From Flavobacterium succinicans LMG 10402 (GTDB taxonomy: Bacteria; Bacteroidota; Bacteroidia; Flavobacteriales; Flavobacteriaceae): a stretch of DNA of 64,000 nucleotides. The stretch lies in NCBI RefSeq assembly GCF_000611675.1, contig NZ_JATV01000012.1:51729-115728 (forward strand), written 5' to 3'. Below the pieces are notes generated by a model. That model saw only the letters and a program-made list of their open reading frames with translations, was not told the origin of the DNA and made no database searches. Positions 27,813 through 37,204 of this stretch are shown in pieces (the first letter of the stretch is position 1; each line of letters opens with the position of its first letter). Position numbers and translations under genes: made by a program.

Positions 27813-28115
27813 ATGAAGGTAAATGTTCATGCAGTTAACTTTACTGTAGACAAAAAGCTAGTAGACTTTGTTCAAGTGAGAATGGATAAGTTGGAAAAGT
27901 ACTATGATAAAGTGGTTTTTTCTGATGTGTTTATGAAGGTAGAAAAGACTAGTGAAAAGGAAAATAAAATTGTAGAGCTTAAGATTAATGTGCCAGGAGA
28001 CGATTTTGTAGTTAAAAAACAATGTAAAAGTTTTGAAGAAGCGGTTGATTTGGCAGCAGAATCAGTCGAGCGTTTGCTGGTAAAAAGGAAAGAAAAAATA
28101 AGATCTCATATTTAA
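27813..28115 (+). CDS. hpf: Ribosome hibernation-promoting factor (short HPF/RaiA family)
   Basis: A 100-residue protein (MKVNVHAVNFTVDKKLVDFV) of the HPF/RaiA family, which binds the decoding site of idle ribosomes. It has the beta-alpha-beta-beta-beta-alpha layout, with KVEKTSEKENKIVELKINV and a C-terminal basic helix (ESVERLLVKRKEKIRSHI). It lacks the long C-terminal dimerisation domain. An ATG two codons earlier is equally possible. It stands 30-36 bp after xerC and just before the tRNA/tuf operon. Confidence 0.9.
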   Translation: MKVNVHAVNFTVDKKLVDFVQVRMDKLEKYYDKVVFSDVFMKVEKTSEKENKIVELKINVPGDDFVVKKQCKSFEEAVDLAAESVERLLVKRKEKIRSHI

Positions 28116-28139
28116 TTCAAATTTTTTTTAAAAAATGTT

Positions 28140-28168
28140 TTGATTAAGAGATAAAATCTATACATTTG
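28140..28168 (+). promoter_or_regulatory. Strong Bacteroidota promoter of the tRNA-tuf operon
   Basis: TTG at 28140-28142, an 18-nt spacer, then TACATTTG at 28161-28168, a perfect consensus match. It should drive the tRNA-Thr, tRNA-Tyr, tRNA-Thr, tuf, tRNA-Trp, secE, nusG and ribosomal protein genes. Directly after it, GTCCG / CGGGC with seven Ts (28171-28197) resembles a small attenuator. Confidence 0.8.
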
Positions 28169-28204
28169 CAGTCCGTTAGAAATAGCGGGCTTTTTTTAAT
28201 ATTT

Positions 28205-28278
28205 GCCAGCGTAGCTCAGTCGGCTAGAGCAGCTGATTTGTAATCAGCAGGTCGTGGGTTCGAGTCCCTCCGCCGGCT
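28205..28278 (+). tRNA. tRNA-Thr (anticodon TGT)
   Basis: 74 nt, cloverleaf with GTAGCTCAG D-arm, anticodon loop TTTGTAA and GGTTCGAGTCC T-arm. CCA is not encoded. The acceptor stem has an A-C mismatch at pair 4-69 (GCCAGCG against CGCCGGC). Confidence 0.93.
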
Positions 28279-28323
28279 CAAGTTTTTCTTGAAAAAGATA
28301 GGTTCTTTAAAGTAATGGGTTAT

Positions 28324-28404
28324 GGGGAGATACTCAAGCGGCCAACGAGGGCAGACTGTAAATCTGCTGTGTGAACTTCGCAGGTTCGAATCCTGCTCTC
28401 CCCA
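28324..28404 (+). tRNA. tRNA-Tyr (anticodon GTA)
   Basis: 81 nt with acceptor GGGGAGA / TCTCCCC, anticodon loop CTGTAAA and a long variable arm, as expected for bacterial tRNA-Tyr. CCA is not encoded. Confidence 0.95.
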
Positions 28405-28471
28405 CAAATTATAGAATAATGATTATTGATGTGAAGTTTTTTAAGCTTTAAACTTCTTAATTAAGAATTCT

Positions 28472-28543
28472 GCCGACTTAGCTCAGAGGTAGAGTGCTTC
28501 CTTGGTAAGGAAGAGGTCACGGGTTCAATTCCCGTAGTTGGCT
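28472..28543 (+). tRNA. tRNA-Thr (anticodon GGT)
   Basis: 72 nt, acceptor GCCGACT / AGTTGGC, anticodon loop TTGGTAA, T-arm GGGTTCAATTCCC. Located 54 bp before tuf in the same transcription unit. Confidence 0.94.
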
Positions 28544-28597
28544 CAAGTAAGTAGGAAATTGAAATAAATATATAACTAAGATTAAAAATTAAGTAAA

Positions 28598-29782
28598 ATG
28601 GCAAAGGAAAATTTTAACCGTAACAAGCCCCATTTGAACATTGGTACAATTGGGCACGTGGATCACGGAAAAACTACATTAACTGCTGCAATTACGAAAG
28701 TATTGTCTGACGCAGGTTACTGTCAAGCAAAATCATTTGATCAAATTGATAATGCTCCAGAAGAGAAAGAAAGAGGTATTACAATTAACACTTCTCACGT
28801 AGAGTACGAAACGGCTAACCGTCACTACGCTCACGTTGACTGTCCAGGTCACGCGGATTACGTTAAGAACATGGTTACTGGTGCTGCTCAAATGGACGGT
28901 GCTATTCTTGTTGTTGCTGCTACTGATGGACCAATGCCACAAACTCGTGAGCACATCCTTTTAGGGCGTCAGGTTGGTATTCCAAGAATCGTTGTATTCA
29001 TGAATAAAGTGGATATGGTTGATGATGCTGAGTTGTTAGAATTAGTTGAGATGGAAATCAGAGACTTATTATCTTTCTACGAGTATGATGGAGATAACGG
29101 TCCAGTTATTCAAGGTTCTGCTTTAGGTGGATTGAATAATGATGCTGCTTGGGTTCCTAAAATTCTTGAATTAATGGAAGCTGTTGATGCTTGGATCGAA
29201 GAGCCAGAAAGAGATGTTGCAAAACCTTTCTTGATGCCTGTTGAAGATGTATTCTCAATTACTGGTCGTGGAACTGTAGCTACAGGTCGTATCGAAACTG
29301 GTGTTGCTAATACTGGAGATCCAGTTGAAATCATTGGTATGGGAGCTGAGAAATTAACTTCTACTATTACTGGAGTTGAGATGTTCCGTAAAATCCTTGA
29401 TAGAGGTGAAGCAGGAGATAACGTTGGTATCTTGTTAAGAGGTATTCAAAAAGAAGATATCAAAAGAGGAATGGTAATCTGTAAACCAGGTTCTGTTAAG
29501 CCTCACGATCACTTCAAAGCTGAGGTGTATATCTTGAAAAAAGAAGAAGGTGGACGTCACACTCCATTCCACAATAACTACCGTCCACAATTCTACGTAC
29601 GTACAACTGACGTAACTGGTATTATTTCTTTACCAGCTGGTGTAGAGATGGTTATGCCTGGAGATAACTTAACTATTGAAGTTAAATTATTAAGCGAAAT
29701 TGCATTAAACGTAGGTTTACGTTTTGCTATCCGTGAAGGTGGTAGAACTGTTGGAGCAGGTCAGGTGACTGAAATCCTATAG
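28598..29782 (+). CDS. tuf: Elongation factor Tu
   Basis: A 394-residue GTPase that brings aminoacyl-tRNA to the ribosome. G1 is GHVDHGKT, the switch I region is [15 protein letters not shown]3 is DCPGHADY and G4 is MNKVD. Codons follow the preferred set of a highly expressed gene (AAC, TAC and CAC more often than neighbours). It lies between tRNA genes, a common arrangement in Bacteroidota. Confidence 0.98.
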   Translation: MAKENFNRNKPHLNIGTIGHVDHGKTTLTAAITKVLSDAGYCQAKSFDQIDNAPEEKERGITINTSHVEYETANRHYAHVDCPGHADYVKNMVTGAAQMDGAILVVAATDGPMPQTREHILLGRQVGIPRIVVFMNKVDMVDDAELLELVEMEIRDLLSFYEYDGDNGPVIQGSALGGLNNDAAWVPKILELMEAVDAWIEEPERDVAKPFLMPVEDVFSITGRGTVATGRIETGVANTGDPVEIIGMGAEKLTSTITGVEMFRKILDRGEAGDNVGILLRGIQKEDIKRGMVICKPGSVKPHDHFKAEVYILKKEEGGRHTPFHNNYRPQFYVRTTDVTGIISLPAGVEMVMPGDNLTIEVKLLSEIALNVGLRFAIREGGRTVGAGQVTEIL

Positions 29783-29805
29783 TTTTAAACTATAATTGAT
29801 ATAAT

Positions 29806-29833
29806 AAGCCAGTAACTTTATTGGTACTGGCTT
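29806..29833 (+). other. Hairpin between tuf and tRNA-Trp
   Basis: AAGCCAGTA / TACTGGCTT, 9-bp stem with a 10-nt loop, without a proper T-run. It is probably a processing or partial-termination hairpin rather than a full terminator, since secE and nusG continue in the same direction. Confidence 0.5.
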
Positions 29834-29837
29834 AACT

Positions 29838-29908
29838 ACGGGCGTAGTTCAAGGGTAGAATAGCGGTCTCCAAAACCGTTGATGGGGGTTCGAATCCCTC
29901 CGCCCGTG
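29838..29908 (+). tRNA. tRNA-Trp (anticodon CCA)
   Basis: 71 nt, acceptor ACGGGCG / CGCCCGT, anticodon loop CTCCAAA, T-arm GGGGTTCGAATCCC. Sits between tuf and secE, the usual place in this phylum. Confidence 0.95.
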
Positions 29909-29931
29909 CAAAATAAACACACAGTATAAAT

Positions 29932-30129
29932 ATGGCAAAAGTTGTTAATTACATTTCAGAGGCATTTGAAGAATTAAAATCAAATGTTACTTGGCCAGCT
30001 TGGGCTGAGGTTCAACGTCTAACAATTGTTGTTGCTGTTTTTTCAGTGCTATTCGCTTTGGCGACATGGGGAGTAGATGAAATGTTTGCAAAAGCATTAG
30101 AAGGATTTTTTAACTGGTTGAAAGCATAA
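29932..30129 (+). CDS. secE: Preprotein translocase subunit SecE
   Basis: A 65-residue, single-spanning SecE. The conserved amphipathic part (FEELKSNVTWPAWAEVQRLT) precedes one membrane helix (IVVAVFSVLFALATWGVDEM). It stabilises SecY in the protein-export channel. Short form, typical of Bacteroidota. nusG follows 10 bp later. Confidence 0.95.
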   Translation: MAKVVNYISEAFEELKSNVTWPAWAEVQRLTIVVAVFSVLFALATWGVDEMFAKALEGFFNWLKA

Positions 30130-30139
30130 ATTTCTTGGG

Positions 30140-30691
30140 ATGACTGAAAATAATTTAAAAAAGTGGTATGTCGTTCGTGCGGTAAGCGGGCAAGAAAATA
30201 AAGTAAAAGCCTATATCGAGACTGAAATCGCTAGATTAGGGATGGAGGATTATGTATCTCAAGTATTGGTTCCTACTGAAAAAGTAGTGACTGTAAAGGA
30301 AGGAAAGAAAATTGCAAAAGATAAAGTTTATTTTCCTGGGTATGTAATGATAGAAGCGAACTTGGTTGGTGAAGTACCTCATATTATTAAGTCTATCACA
30401 AGTGTTATTGGGTTTTTAGGGGAGATTAAAGGCGGTGAGCCGGTTCCTTTAAGGATTTCAGAGGTGAATCGAATGCTAGGAAAAGTTGATGAGTTAACTG
30501 TAAATACAGATACTCGTGCAATTCCTTTTAGTGTTGGTGAAACGATTAAGGTTATTGATGGTCCTTTCAATGGTTTCAATGGTACCGTTGAGAAAATCAA
30601 TGAAGAAAAGCGTAAACTTGAAGTTATGGTGAAAATTTTCGGAAGAAAAACACCTTTGGAATTGAGTTTTATGCAAGTAGAAAAAGTATAA
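30140..30691 (+). CDS. nusG: Transcription termination/antitermination factor NusG
   Basis: A 183-residue protein with the NGN domain (KKWYVVRAVSGQENKVKAYI, then FPGYVMIEANLVGEVPHII) and a C-terminal KOW domain (GPFNGFNGTVEKINEEKRKL). It binds RNA polymerase and couples it with Rho or the ribosome. Cotranscribed with secE. Confidence 0.97.
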   Translation: MTENNLKKWYVVRAVSGQENKVKAYIETEIARLGMEDYVSQVLVPTEKVVTVKEGKKIAKDKVYFPGYVMIEANLVGEVPHIIKSITSVIGFLGEIKGGEPVPLRISEVNRMLGKVDELTVNTDTRAIPFSVGETIKVIDGPFNGFNGTVEKINEEKRKLEVMVKIFGRKTPLELSFMQVEKV

Positions 30692-30712
30692 TTTTTGTTA
30701 CACTATAATAAC

Positions 30713-30741
30713 CACTGCAATCGCTTCCAATGATTGCCGTG
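30713..30741 (+). promoter_or_regulatory. Leader hairpin before rplK
   Basis: CAC and GCAATC pair with GATTGC and GTG around one mismatch and a 9-nt loop, 17 bp before the rplK ATG. It may be a ribosomal-protein control element or processing site. No T-run follows closely enough for a terminator. Confidence 0.4.
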
Positions 30742-30757
30742 TTAAATTTTTTAAAAA

Positions 30758-31195
30758 ATGGCTAAAGAAATTAGTAAGGTAGTTAAACTACAAGTTAAGG
30801 GAGGTGCTGCGAATCCGTCGCCACCGGTTGGACCTGCTTTAGGAGCTGCTGGGGTTAATATCATGGAGTTCTGTAAGCAATTTAATGCTAGAACTCAAGA
30901 TAAACCTGGCAAAATATGCCCAGTACAAATTACTGTGTATAAAGACAAATCATTTGATTTTGTTGTAAAAACTCCTCCAGCAGCTGTTCAGTTATTGGAA
31001 GCTGCAAAGCTAAAATCTGGTTCAGGAGAGCCTAATCGTAAAAAAGTAGCTAGTGTTACTTGGGAACAAATTAGAGCTATTGCTGAGGACAAAATGCCTG
31101 ACTTAAATGCATTCACTATGGAGTCTGCTATGAGTATGGTTGCTGGAACAGCTAGATCTATGGGTATAACTGTATCAGGAGATTCTCCTTTTTAA
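30758..31195 (+). CDS. rplK: 50S ribosomal protein uL11
   Basis: A 145-residue protein ([40 protein letters not shown]). It has the normal length and the two-domain layout of uL11. It binds 23S rRNA at the GTPase-associated centre. First gene of rplK-rplA-rplJ-rplL. Confidence 0.98.
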   Translation: MAKEISKVVKLQVKGGAANPSPPVGPALGAAGVNIMEFCKQFNARTQDKPGKICPVQITVYKDKSFDFVVKTPPAAVQLLEAAKLKSGSGEPNRKKVASVTWEQIRAIAEDKMPDLNAFTMESAMSMVAGTARSMGITVSGDSPF

Positions 31196-31208
31196 TTAAG
31201 AGAAAAAC

Positions 31209-31898
31209 ATGGCAAAATTGACAAAAAAGCAAAAAGAGGCTGCTTCAAAAATTGAAAAGAACAAATTGTACTCTTTGAAAGATGCTGCTGCATTGATTAA
31301 AGAAATTGCTTCTGCAAAATTTGATGAGTCTGTTGATATCGCAGTTCGTTTGGGTGTTGATCCAAGAAAAGCGAATCAAATGGTGAGAGGTGTTGTAACA
31401 TTACCTCATGGAACTGGTAAAGATGTAAAAGTATTAGCATTAGTTACTCCAGATAAAGAAGCAGAAGCTACTGCAGCTGGAGCTGATTATGTAGGTCTTG
31501 ATGACTATTTACAAAAAATTAAAGATGGTTGGACAGATGTTGATGTTATCATCACTATGCCTGCTGTTATGGGTAAATTAGGTCCATTAGGGCGTATTTT
31601 AGGACCTAGAGGTTTAATGCCAAACCCTAAAACAGGTACTGTAACTATGGATGTTGCAAAAGCTGTTGCTGAGGTAAAAGCTGGTAAGATCGACTTTAAA
31701 GTTGATAAAACTGGTATTGTTCATGCAGGAATTGGTAAAGTTTCTTTTGGAGCTGAGCAAATTTATGACAATGCGCACGAAATTATTCAAACATTAATCA
31801 AACTTAAGCCAACTGCTGCTAAAGGTACCTATATTAAAGGTATTCACCTTACAAGCACTATGAGTCCTGCAATTGCATTGGATCCAAAAGCAGTATAA
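31209..31898 (+). CDS. rplA: 50S ribosomal protein uL1
   Basis: A 229-residue L1-stalk protein ([20 protein letters not shown], and [19 protein letters not shown]). It starts 13 bp after rplK. In other bacteria uL1 represses its own operon. Confidence 0.98.
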   Translation: MAKLTKKQKEAASKIEKNKLYSLKDAAALIKEIASAKFDESVDIAVRLGVDPRKANQMVRGVVTLPHGTGKDVKVLALVTPDKEAEATAAGADYVGLDDYLQKIKDGWTDVDVIITMPAVMGKLGPLGRILGPRGLMPNPKTGTVTMDVAKAVAEVKAGKIDFKVDKTGIVHAGIGKVSFGAEQIYDNAHEIIQTLIKLKPTAAKGTYIKGIHLTSTMSPAIALDPKAV

Positions 31899-31920
31899 TT
31901 GGTAGTTAATAATTTTTAGT

Positions 31921-32421
31921 ATGACTAGAGAAGAAAAATCAATCGCGATTGAAGAATTAACTGCACAGTTAGCTGGTACAAACATTGTATATGTATCTGA
32001 TATTTCTGGATTAAATGCAGAAACTACTTCAAACTTGAGAAGAGCTTGTTTTAAAGCAGGTATTAAATTAGAGGTTGTAAAAAATACTTTGCTTGCAAAA
32101 GCAATGGAAGCTTCTGATAATGATTATGGTGATTTACCATCAGTTTTGACTGGTAACAGTGCTATCTTTATTTCAGATGTTGCAAATGCACCTGGTAAAA
32201 TTATCAAAGATTTCAGAAAAAAATCAGCAAAACCTGTATTAAAAGGAGCTTATATCAACTCTGAAATTTATATTGGTGATGATCAATTAGATGCTTTAGC
32301 TACAATTAAATCTAAAGAAGAGCTTATTGGTGAAATCATTGGATTATTACAATCACCAGCTCAAAGAGTTATTTCTGCTTTACAAAATCAATTCGCTAAC
32401 AGCGAAGAGACTGGGGCATAA
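31921..32421 (+). CDS. rplJ: 50S ribosomal protein uL10
   Basis: A 166-residue stalk base protein (TREEKSIAIEELTAQLAGTN, then LRRACFKAGIKLEVVKNTLL). It anchors bL12 dimers through its C-terminal helix. A small hairpin (ACAAGG / CCTTGT, 32430-32446) lies between it and rplL. Confidence 0.97.
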   Translation: MTREEKSIAIEELTAQLAGTNIVYVSDISGLNAETTSNLRRACFKAGIKLEVVKNTLLAKAMEASDNDYGDLPSVLTGNSAIFISDVANAPGKIIKDFRKKSAKPVLKGAYINSEIYIGDDQLDALATIKSKEELIGEIIGLLQSPAQRVISALQNQFANSEETGA

Positions 32422-32509
32422 TACTCAAAACAAGGGTTATCCTTGTTGCTTATTTAGCGCACAATAAATAAATTATATTTTTACAAATCATTTTAAAACG
32501 ATAGAAAAA

Positions 32510-32878
32510 ATGGCAGATTTGAAACAATTCGCAGAACAATTGGTTAACTTAACTGTAAAAGAAGTTAACGAATTAGCAACAATATTAAAAGATGAGTACG
32601 GAATCGAACCAGCTGCTGCAGCTGTAGTAGTTTCAGGTGGTGGAGAAGCTGCTGCTGAAGAAGCTCAAACAGAATTTACAGTTGTATTGAAAGAAGCTGG
32701 AGCTTCTAAATTAGCTGTAGTTAAATTGGTAAAAGAACTTACAGGTTTAGGTTTGAAAGAAGCTAAAGATGTAGTTGATAGTGCTCCAAGCAACGTTAAA
32801 GAAGGTGTTTCTAAAGAAGAGGCTGAAGGTCTTAAAAAATCTTTAGAAGAGGCTGGAGCTGTAGTTGAGCTTAAATAG
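32510..32878 (+). CDS. rplL: 50S ribosomal protein bL12
   Basis: A 122-residue stalk protein with an N-terminal dimerisation domain, an Ala/Glu-rich hinge and the conserved C-terminal domain ([20 protein letters not shown]). It recruits translation GTPases. A hairpin follows before rpoB. Confidence 0.98.
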   Translation: MADLKQFAEQLVNLTVKEVNELATILKDEYGIEPAAAAVVVSGGGEAAAEEAQTEFTVVLKEAGASKLAVVKLVKELTGLGLKEAKDVVDSAPSNVKEGVSKEEAEGLKKSLEEAGAVVELK

Positions 32879-32900
32879 TTAAACTCAGTTTTGAGAACTA

Positions 32901-32943
32901 GGTTTAGGTCTTGGATTAAGTTCCAATGACCTAAACCCTTTTT
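32901..32943 (+). terminator. Terminator or attenuator between rplL and rpoB
   Basis: GGTTTAGGTC / GACCTAAACC with inner TTGGA / TCCAA, followed by CTTTTT. It probably lets only part of the ribosomal transcripts reach rpoB, as in other bacteria. The remaining 200 bp to rpoB are AT-rich, and no clear promoter was found. Confidence 0.75.
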
Positions 32944-33143
32944 CGTATAATAAAAATATCCGTTTTATTATCAAATAGTTTAAAATACAAGAGTGTTTTT
33001 TAAATCAATACGAAGAAAGAAAATTTAAAAAGAGTATACTCTTATTTTATTTTTAAAGAGGTATTGATTCAAAAAGAAAGTATAGTTTAAACAGTGTTTT
33101 ACACAAAAAAATTACTTTTTTTTAATCAAAATTTTGTCCATAG

Positions 33144-36100
33144 ATGTTAACAAATCAGACTGAAAGATTGAATTTTGCCTCCACAAAAAATATTCCTGAC
33201 TATCCAGATTTTCTAGATGTTCAGGTAAAGTCGTTTAAAGATTTTTTTCAATTAGAAACTAAATCTGACGAAAGAGGCAACGAAGGTTTATACAATACCT
33301 TCATGGAAAACTTTCCAATTACAGATACAAGAAATAACTTTGTATTGGAGTTCCTAGATTATTTCGTAGATCCACCACGTTATACCATTCAAGAGTGTAT
33401 TGAAAGAGGACTTACTTATAGTGTGCCTTTAAAAGCAAGATTAAAACTATATTGTACAGATCCTGAACACGAAGATTTTGAAACTATCGTTCAAGATGTT
33501 TATCTTGGTACAATACCTTACATGACGCCAAGTGGTACATTTGTAATTAATGGTGCTGAACGTGTTGTAGTTTCTCAATTGCACCGTTCTCCTGGTGTTT
33601 TCTTTGGACAGTCCTTCCATGCTAATGGAACTAAATTATATTCTGCCAGAGTAATTCCTTTTAAAGGTTCATGGATAGAGTTTTCTACTGATATCAATAG
33701 CGTAATGTATGCTTATATCGATAGAAAGAAAAAATTACCTGTTACTACTTTATTCCGTGCGATTGGTTTCGAAAGAGATAAGGATATCCTTGAAATTTTT
33801 GACCTTGCTGAGGAAATTAAAGTTTCTAAAACAGGTCTTAAAAAATACATCGGAAGAAAATTAGCGGCTCGTGTATTGAATACATGGCACGAAGATTTCG
33901 TAGATGAGGATACTGGTGAAGTAGTATCTATTGAACGTAACGAAATTATTTTAGATAGAGATACTATTATCGATAAAGATAATGTTGAGGAAATTATCGA
34001 TTCTAATGTGAAGTCTATTTTGTTACACAAAGAAGATAACAATTTAGTAGATTATTCTATTATTCATAATACTTTACAAAAGGATCCAACCAACTCTGAA
34101 AAAGAAGCTGTTGAGCATATCTATAGACAATTACGTAACGCTGAACCGCCTGATGAAGAAACGGCTCGTGGTATTATTGATAAATTGTTTTTCTCTGACC
34201 AACGTTACAATTTAGGTGAAGTAGGTCGTTATAGAATTAATAAAAAATTAGGTCTTGATACCCCAATGGAAAAGCAAGTGCTTACCAAAGAGGATATCAT
34301 TACTATCGTTAAATATTTGATCGAATTGATCAACTCAAAAGCTGAGATTGATGATATTGATCACTTATCAAACCGTCGTGTTAGAACAGTTGGTGAACAA
34401 TTGTCACAACAATTCGGTGTTGGTTTAGCTCGTATGGCTAGAACCATTAGAGAGCGTATGAACGTTAGAGATAACGAGGTGTTTACACCTATCGATTTGA
34501 TCAATGCAAAAACATTATCGTCGGTAATCAATTCTTTCTTTGGAACGAATCAGTTATCTCAGTTTATGGATCAAACGAATCCATTGGCCGAGATCACGCA
34601 CAAGCGTAGACTTTCTGCTTTAGGACCAGGTGGTCTTTCAAGAGAGAGAGCTGGTTTTGAGGTTCGTGACGTTCACTATACGCACTATGGTCGTTTATGT
34701 CCTATTGAAACTCCTGAGGGACCAAACATTGGTTTGATTTCTTCTCTTGGTGTTTATGCAAAAGTAAACGGAATGGGATTCATTGAAACCCCTTATCGTA
34801 AAGTAACGAATGGTGTAGTTGATTTAGAAGCTACTCCTGTTTATCTTAGTGCAGAAGAAGAAGAAGGTATGATGATTTCTCAAGCAAACATTGAAATGGA
34901 TGCTACTGGAAAAATCACTGCTGATAACGTTATTGCAAGACAAGAAGGTGATTTCCCAGTTATTGAGCCTACTCAAGTTGATTATGCTGACGTTGCTCCT
35001 AATCAGATTGCATCGATTTCAGCTTCGTTAATTCCTTTCTTGGAGCATGATGATGCGAACCGTGCGTTGATGGGATCTAACATGATGCGTCAAGCAGTAC
35101 CTTTGATTCGCCCAGAAGCTCCTATTGTAGGAACTGGTTTAGAGCGTCAAGTAGCTTCAGATTCTCGTGTTTTGATTAATGCTGAAGGAGATGGAGTTGT
35201 AGAATATGTAGATGCAAACATCATAACTATTAAATATGATCGTTCTGAAGAAGAAAGAATGGTGAGTTTTGAGGCTGATGAAAAAACATATAATCTAATT
35301 AAATTTAGAAAAACCAACCAAGGAACAAGTATCAACCTGAAACCTATCGTAAGAAAAGGGGACAGAGTTACTCTTGGTCAAGTTTTATCTGAAGGATATG
35401 CGACTCAAAATGGTGAATTAGCCTTAGGTCGTAACCTTAAAGTGGCGTTTATGCCATGGAAAGGATATAACTTTGAGGATGCGATTGTAATTTCTGAAAA
35501 AGTAGTTCGTGATGATATTTTTACTTCTATTCATATTGATGATTATTCATTAGAAGTTAGAGATACTAAATTAGGTAACGAGGAATTGACTAATGATATT
35601 CCTAACGTTTCTGAGGAAGCGACTAAAGATTTGGACGAAAATGGTATGATCAGAATTGGTGCCGAGGTAAAACCTGGTGATATTTTGATTGGTAAGATTA
35701 CTCCAAAAGGAGAATCAGATCCAACTCCAGAAGAAAAATTACTTCGTGCTATCTTTGGTGACAAAGCTGGTGATGTAAAAGATGCTTCATTAAAAGCATC
35801 TCCTTCATTACACGGTGTTGTTTTAGATAAAAAATTATTTGCAAGAGCGGTAAAAGATAAACGTAAACGTACACAAGATAAAGATGCTTTAGGCGCTTTA
35901 GAAATGGAGTTTGAAGTTAAATTTGTTGAATTAAAAGACAGATTGATTGAAAAACTTTTCTTGATCGTTAATGGAAAAACGTCTCAAGGTGTAATGAATG
36001 ATTTGGGTGAAGAAGTATTACCAAAAGGTAAAAAATACACTCAAAAAATGCTTTATGCTGTTGAAGATTTTGCTCACTTAAGTAAAGGTCAATGGGTTGC

Positions 36101-36956
36101 AGATGATGTGACTAATAAAATGGTTAATGATTTAATTCATAACTATAAAATTAAATTGAACGATTTACAAGGAGCATTACGTAGAGAGAAATTCACGATT
36201 ACTGTTGGTGATGAATTGCCATCTGGAATCTTGAAATTAGCAAAAGTGTATATCGCTAAAAAACGTAAATTGAAAGTTGGGGATAAAATGGCGGGTCGTC
36301 ACGGTAACAAAGGTATTGTTGCTCGTATCGTTCGTCATGAGGATATGCCTTTCTTGGAAGATGGAACGCCTGTTGATATCGTATTGAATCCACTTGGGGT
36401 ACCTTCACGTATGAACATCGGTCAGATTTATGAAACTGTTTTAGGATGGGCTGGAATGAATTTGGGTAGAAAATTTGCTACTCCAATTTTTGATGGTGCT
36501 TCGTTAGATCAAATCAATGCTTTGACAGATGAAGCTGGTGTGCCACGTTTTGGACATACACACCTTTATGATGGTGGTACTGGAGAACGTTTCCATCAAG
36601 CAGCAACTGTGGGGGTAATTTACATGTTGAAATTAGGTCACATGGTTGATGATAAGATGCACGCACGTTCTATCGGACCCTACTCATTAATTACGCAACA
36701 ACCTTTAGGTGGTAAAGCGCAATTTGGAGGTCAGCGTTTTGGAGAGATGGAGGTTTGGGCATTAGAAGCGTATGGAGCTTCTAGTACACTTAGAGAAATC
36801 TTAACAGTGAAGTCTGATGATGTAATTGGTAGAGCTAAAACTTACGAAGCTATCGTTAAGGGCGAAACTATGCCAGAACCAGGATTGCCAGAATCTTTCA
36901 ATGTATTGATGCATGAGTTGAAAGGTCTTGGACTTGACTTGCGTTTAGAAGAATAA
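33144..36956 (+). CDS. rpoB: DNA-directed RNA polymerase subunit beta
   Basis: A 1270-residue core polymerase subunit. Recognisable parts are the rifampicin region ([20 protein letters not shown], then [20 protein letters not shown]), the conserved block [20 protein letters not shown] and the C-terminal [19 protein letters not shown] with [20 protein letters not shown]. Length is normal for Bacteroidota. The rifampicin-site residues look wild type. Confidence 0.98.
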   Translation: MLTNQTERLNFASTKNIPDYPDFLDVQVKSFKDFFQLETKSDERGNEGLYNTFMENFPITDTRNNFVLEFLDYFVDPPRYTIQECIERGLTYSVPLKARLKLYCTDPEHEDFETIVQDVYLGTIPYMTPSGTFVINGAERVVVSQLHRSPGVFFGQSFHANGTKLYSARVIPFKGSWIEFSTDINSVMYAYIDRKKKLPVTTLFRAIGFERDKDILEIFDLAEEIKVSKTGLKKYIGRKLAARVLNTWHEDFVDEDTGEVVSIERNEIILDRDTIIDKDNVEEIIDSNVKSILLHKEDNNLVDYSIIHNTLQKDPTNSEKEAVEHIYRQLRNAEPPDEETARGIIDKLFFSDQRYNLGEVGRYRINKKLGLDTPMEKQVLTKEDIITIVKYLIELINSKAEIDDIDHLSNRRVRTVGEQLSQQFGVGLARMARTIRERMNVRDNEVFTPIDLINAKTLSSVINSFFGTNQLSQFMDQTNPLAEITHKRRLSALGPGGLSRERAGFEVRDVHYTHYGRLCPIETPEGPNIGLISSLGVYAKVNGMGFIETPYRKVTNGVVDLEATPVYLSAEEEEGMMISQANIEMDATGKITADNVIARQEGDFPVIEPTQVDYADVAPNQIASISASLIPFLEHDDANRALMGSNMMRQAVPLIRPEAPIVGTGLERQVASDSRVLINAEGDGVVEYVDANIITIKYDRSEEERMVSFEADEKTYNLIKFRKTNQGTSINLKPIVRKGDRVTLGQVLSEGYATQNGELALGRNLKVAFMPWKGYNFEDAIVISEKVVRDDIFTSIHIDDYSLEVRDTKLGNEELTNDIPNVSEEATKDLDENGMIRIGAEVKPGDILIGKITPKGESDPTPEEKLLRAIFGDKAGDVKDASLKASPSLHGVVLDKKLFARAVKDKRKRTQDKDALGALEMEFEVKFVELKDRLIEKLFLIVNGKTSQGVMNDLGEEVLPKGKKYTQKMLYAVEDFAHLSKGQWVADDVTNKMVNDLIHNYKIKLNDLQGALRREKFTITVGDELPSGILKLAKVYIAKKRKLKVGDKMAGRHGNKGIVARIVRHEDMPFLEDGTPVDIVLNPLGVPSRMNIGQIYETVLGWAGMNLGRKFATPIFDGASLDQINALTDEAGVPRFGHTHLYDGGTGERFHQAATVGVIYMLKLGHMVDDKMHARSIGPYSLITQQPLGGKAQFGGQRFGEMEVWALEAYGASSTLREILTVKSDDVIGRAKTYEAIVKGETMPEPGLPESFNVLMHELKGLGLDLRLEE

Positions 36957-37204
36957 CAAAAAGAATGTAGTCAGCTTCAATTAAATTGGAGCTGATTACT
37001 CATTTATAGAAGTTTTTAGGATTTATACCCGTAAACCGTTCCGATTTTTTATATGAATGTTCATATAACTAGCACTTCAGAGAGAAGTTTTGAGAAGTAA
37101 GCCGTGGTAATAGAGCTTAATGAGTCGAGTTTTTTAATTAAAAATACTTGTTCTCATCAATCTAAAATCAATTTTTAATTGCAAATAAATCAATAGTAAA
37201 AACT

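Noticed and set aside
28216..28407. 63-codon frame on the minus strand
   Set aside because: It lies across tRNA-Thr and tRNA-Tyr, a well-known kind of false protein (GEQDSNLR type).
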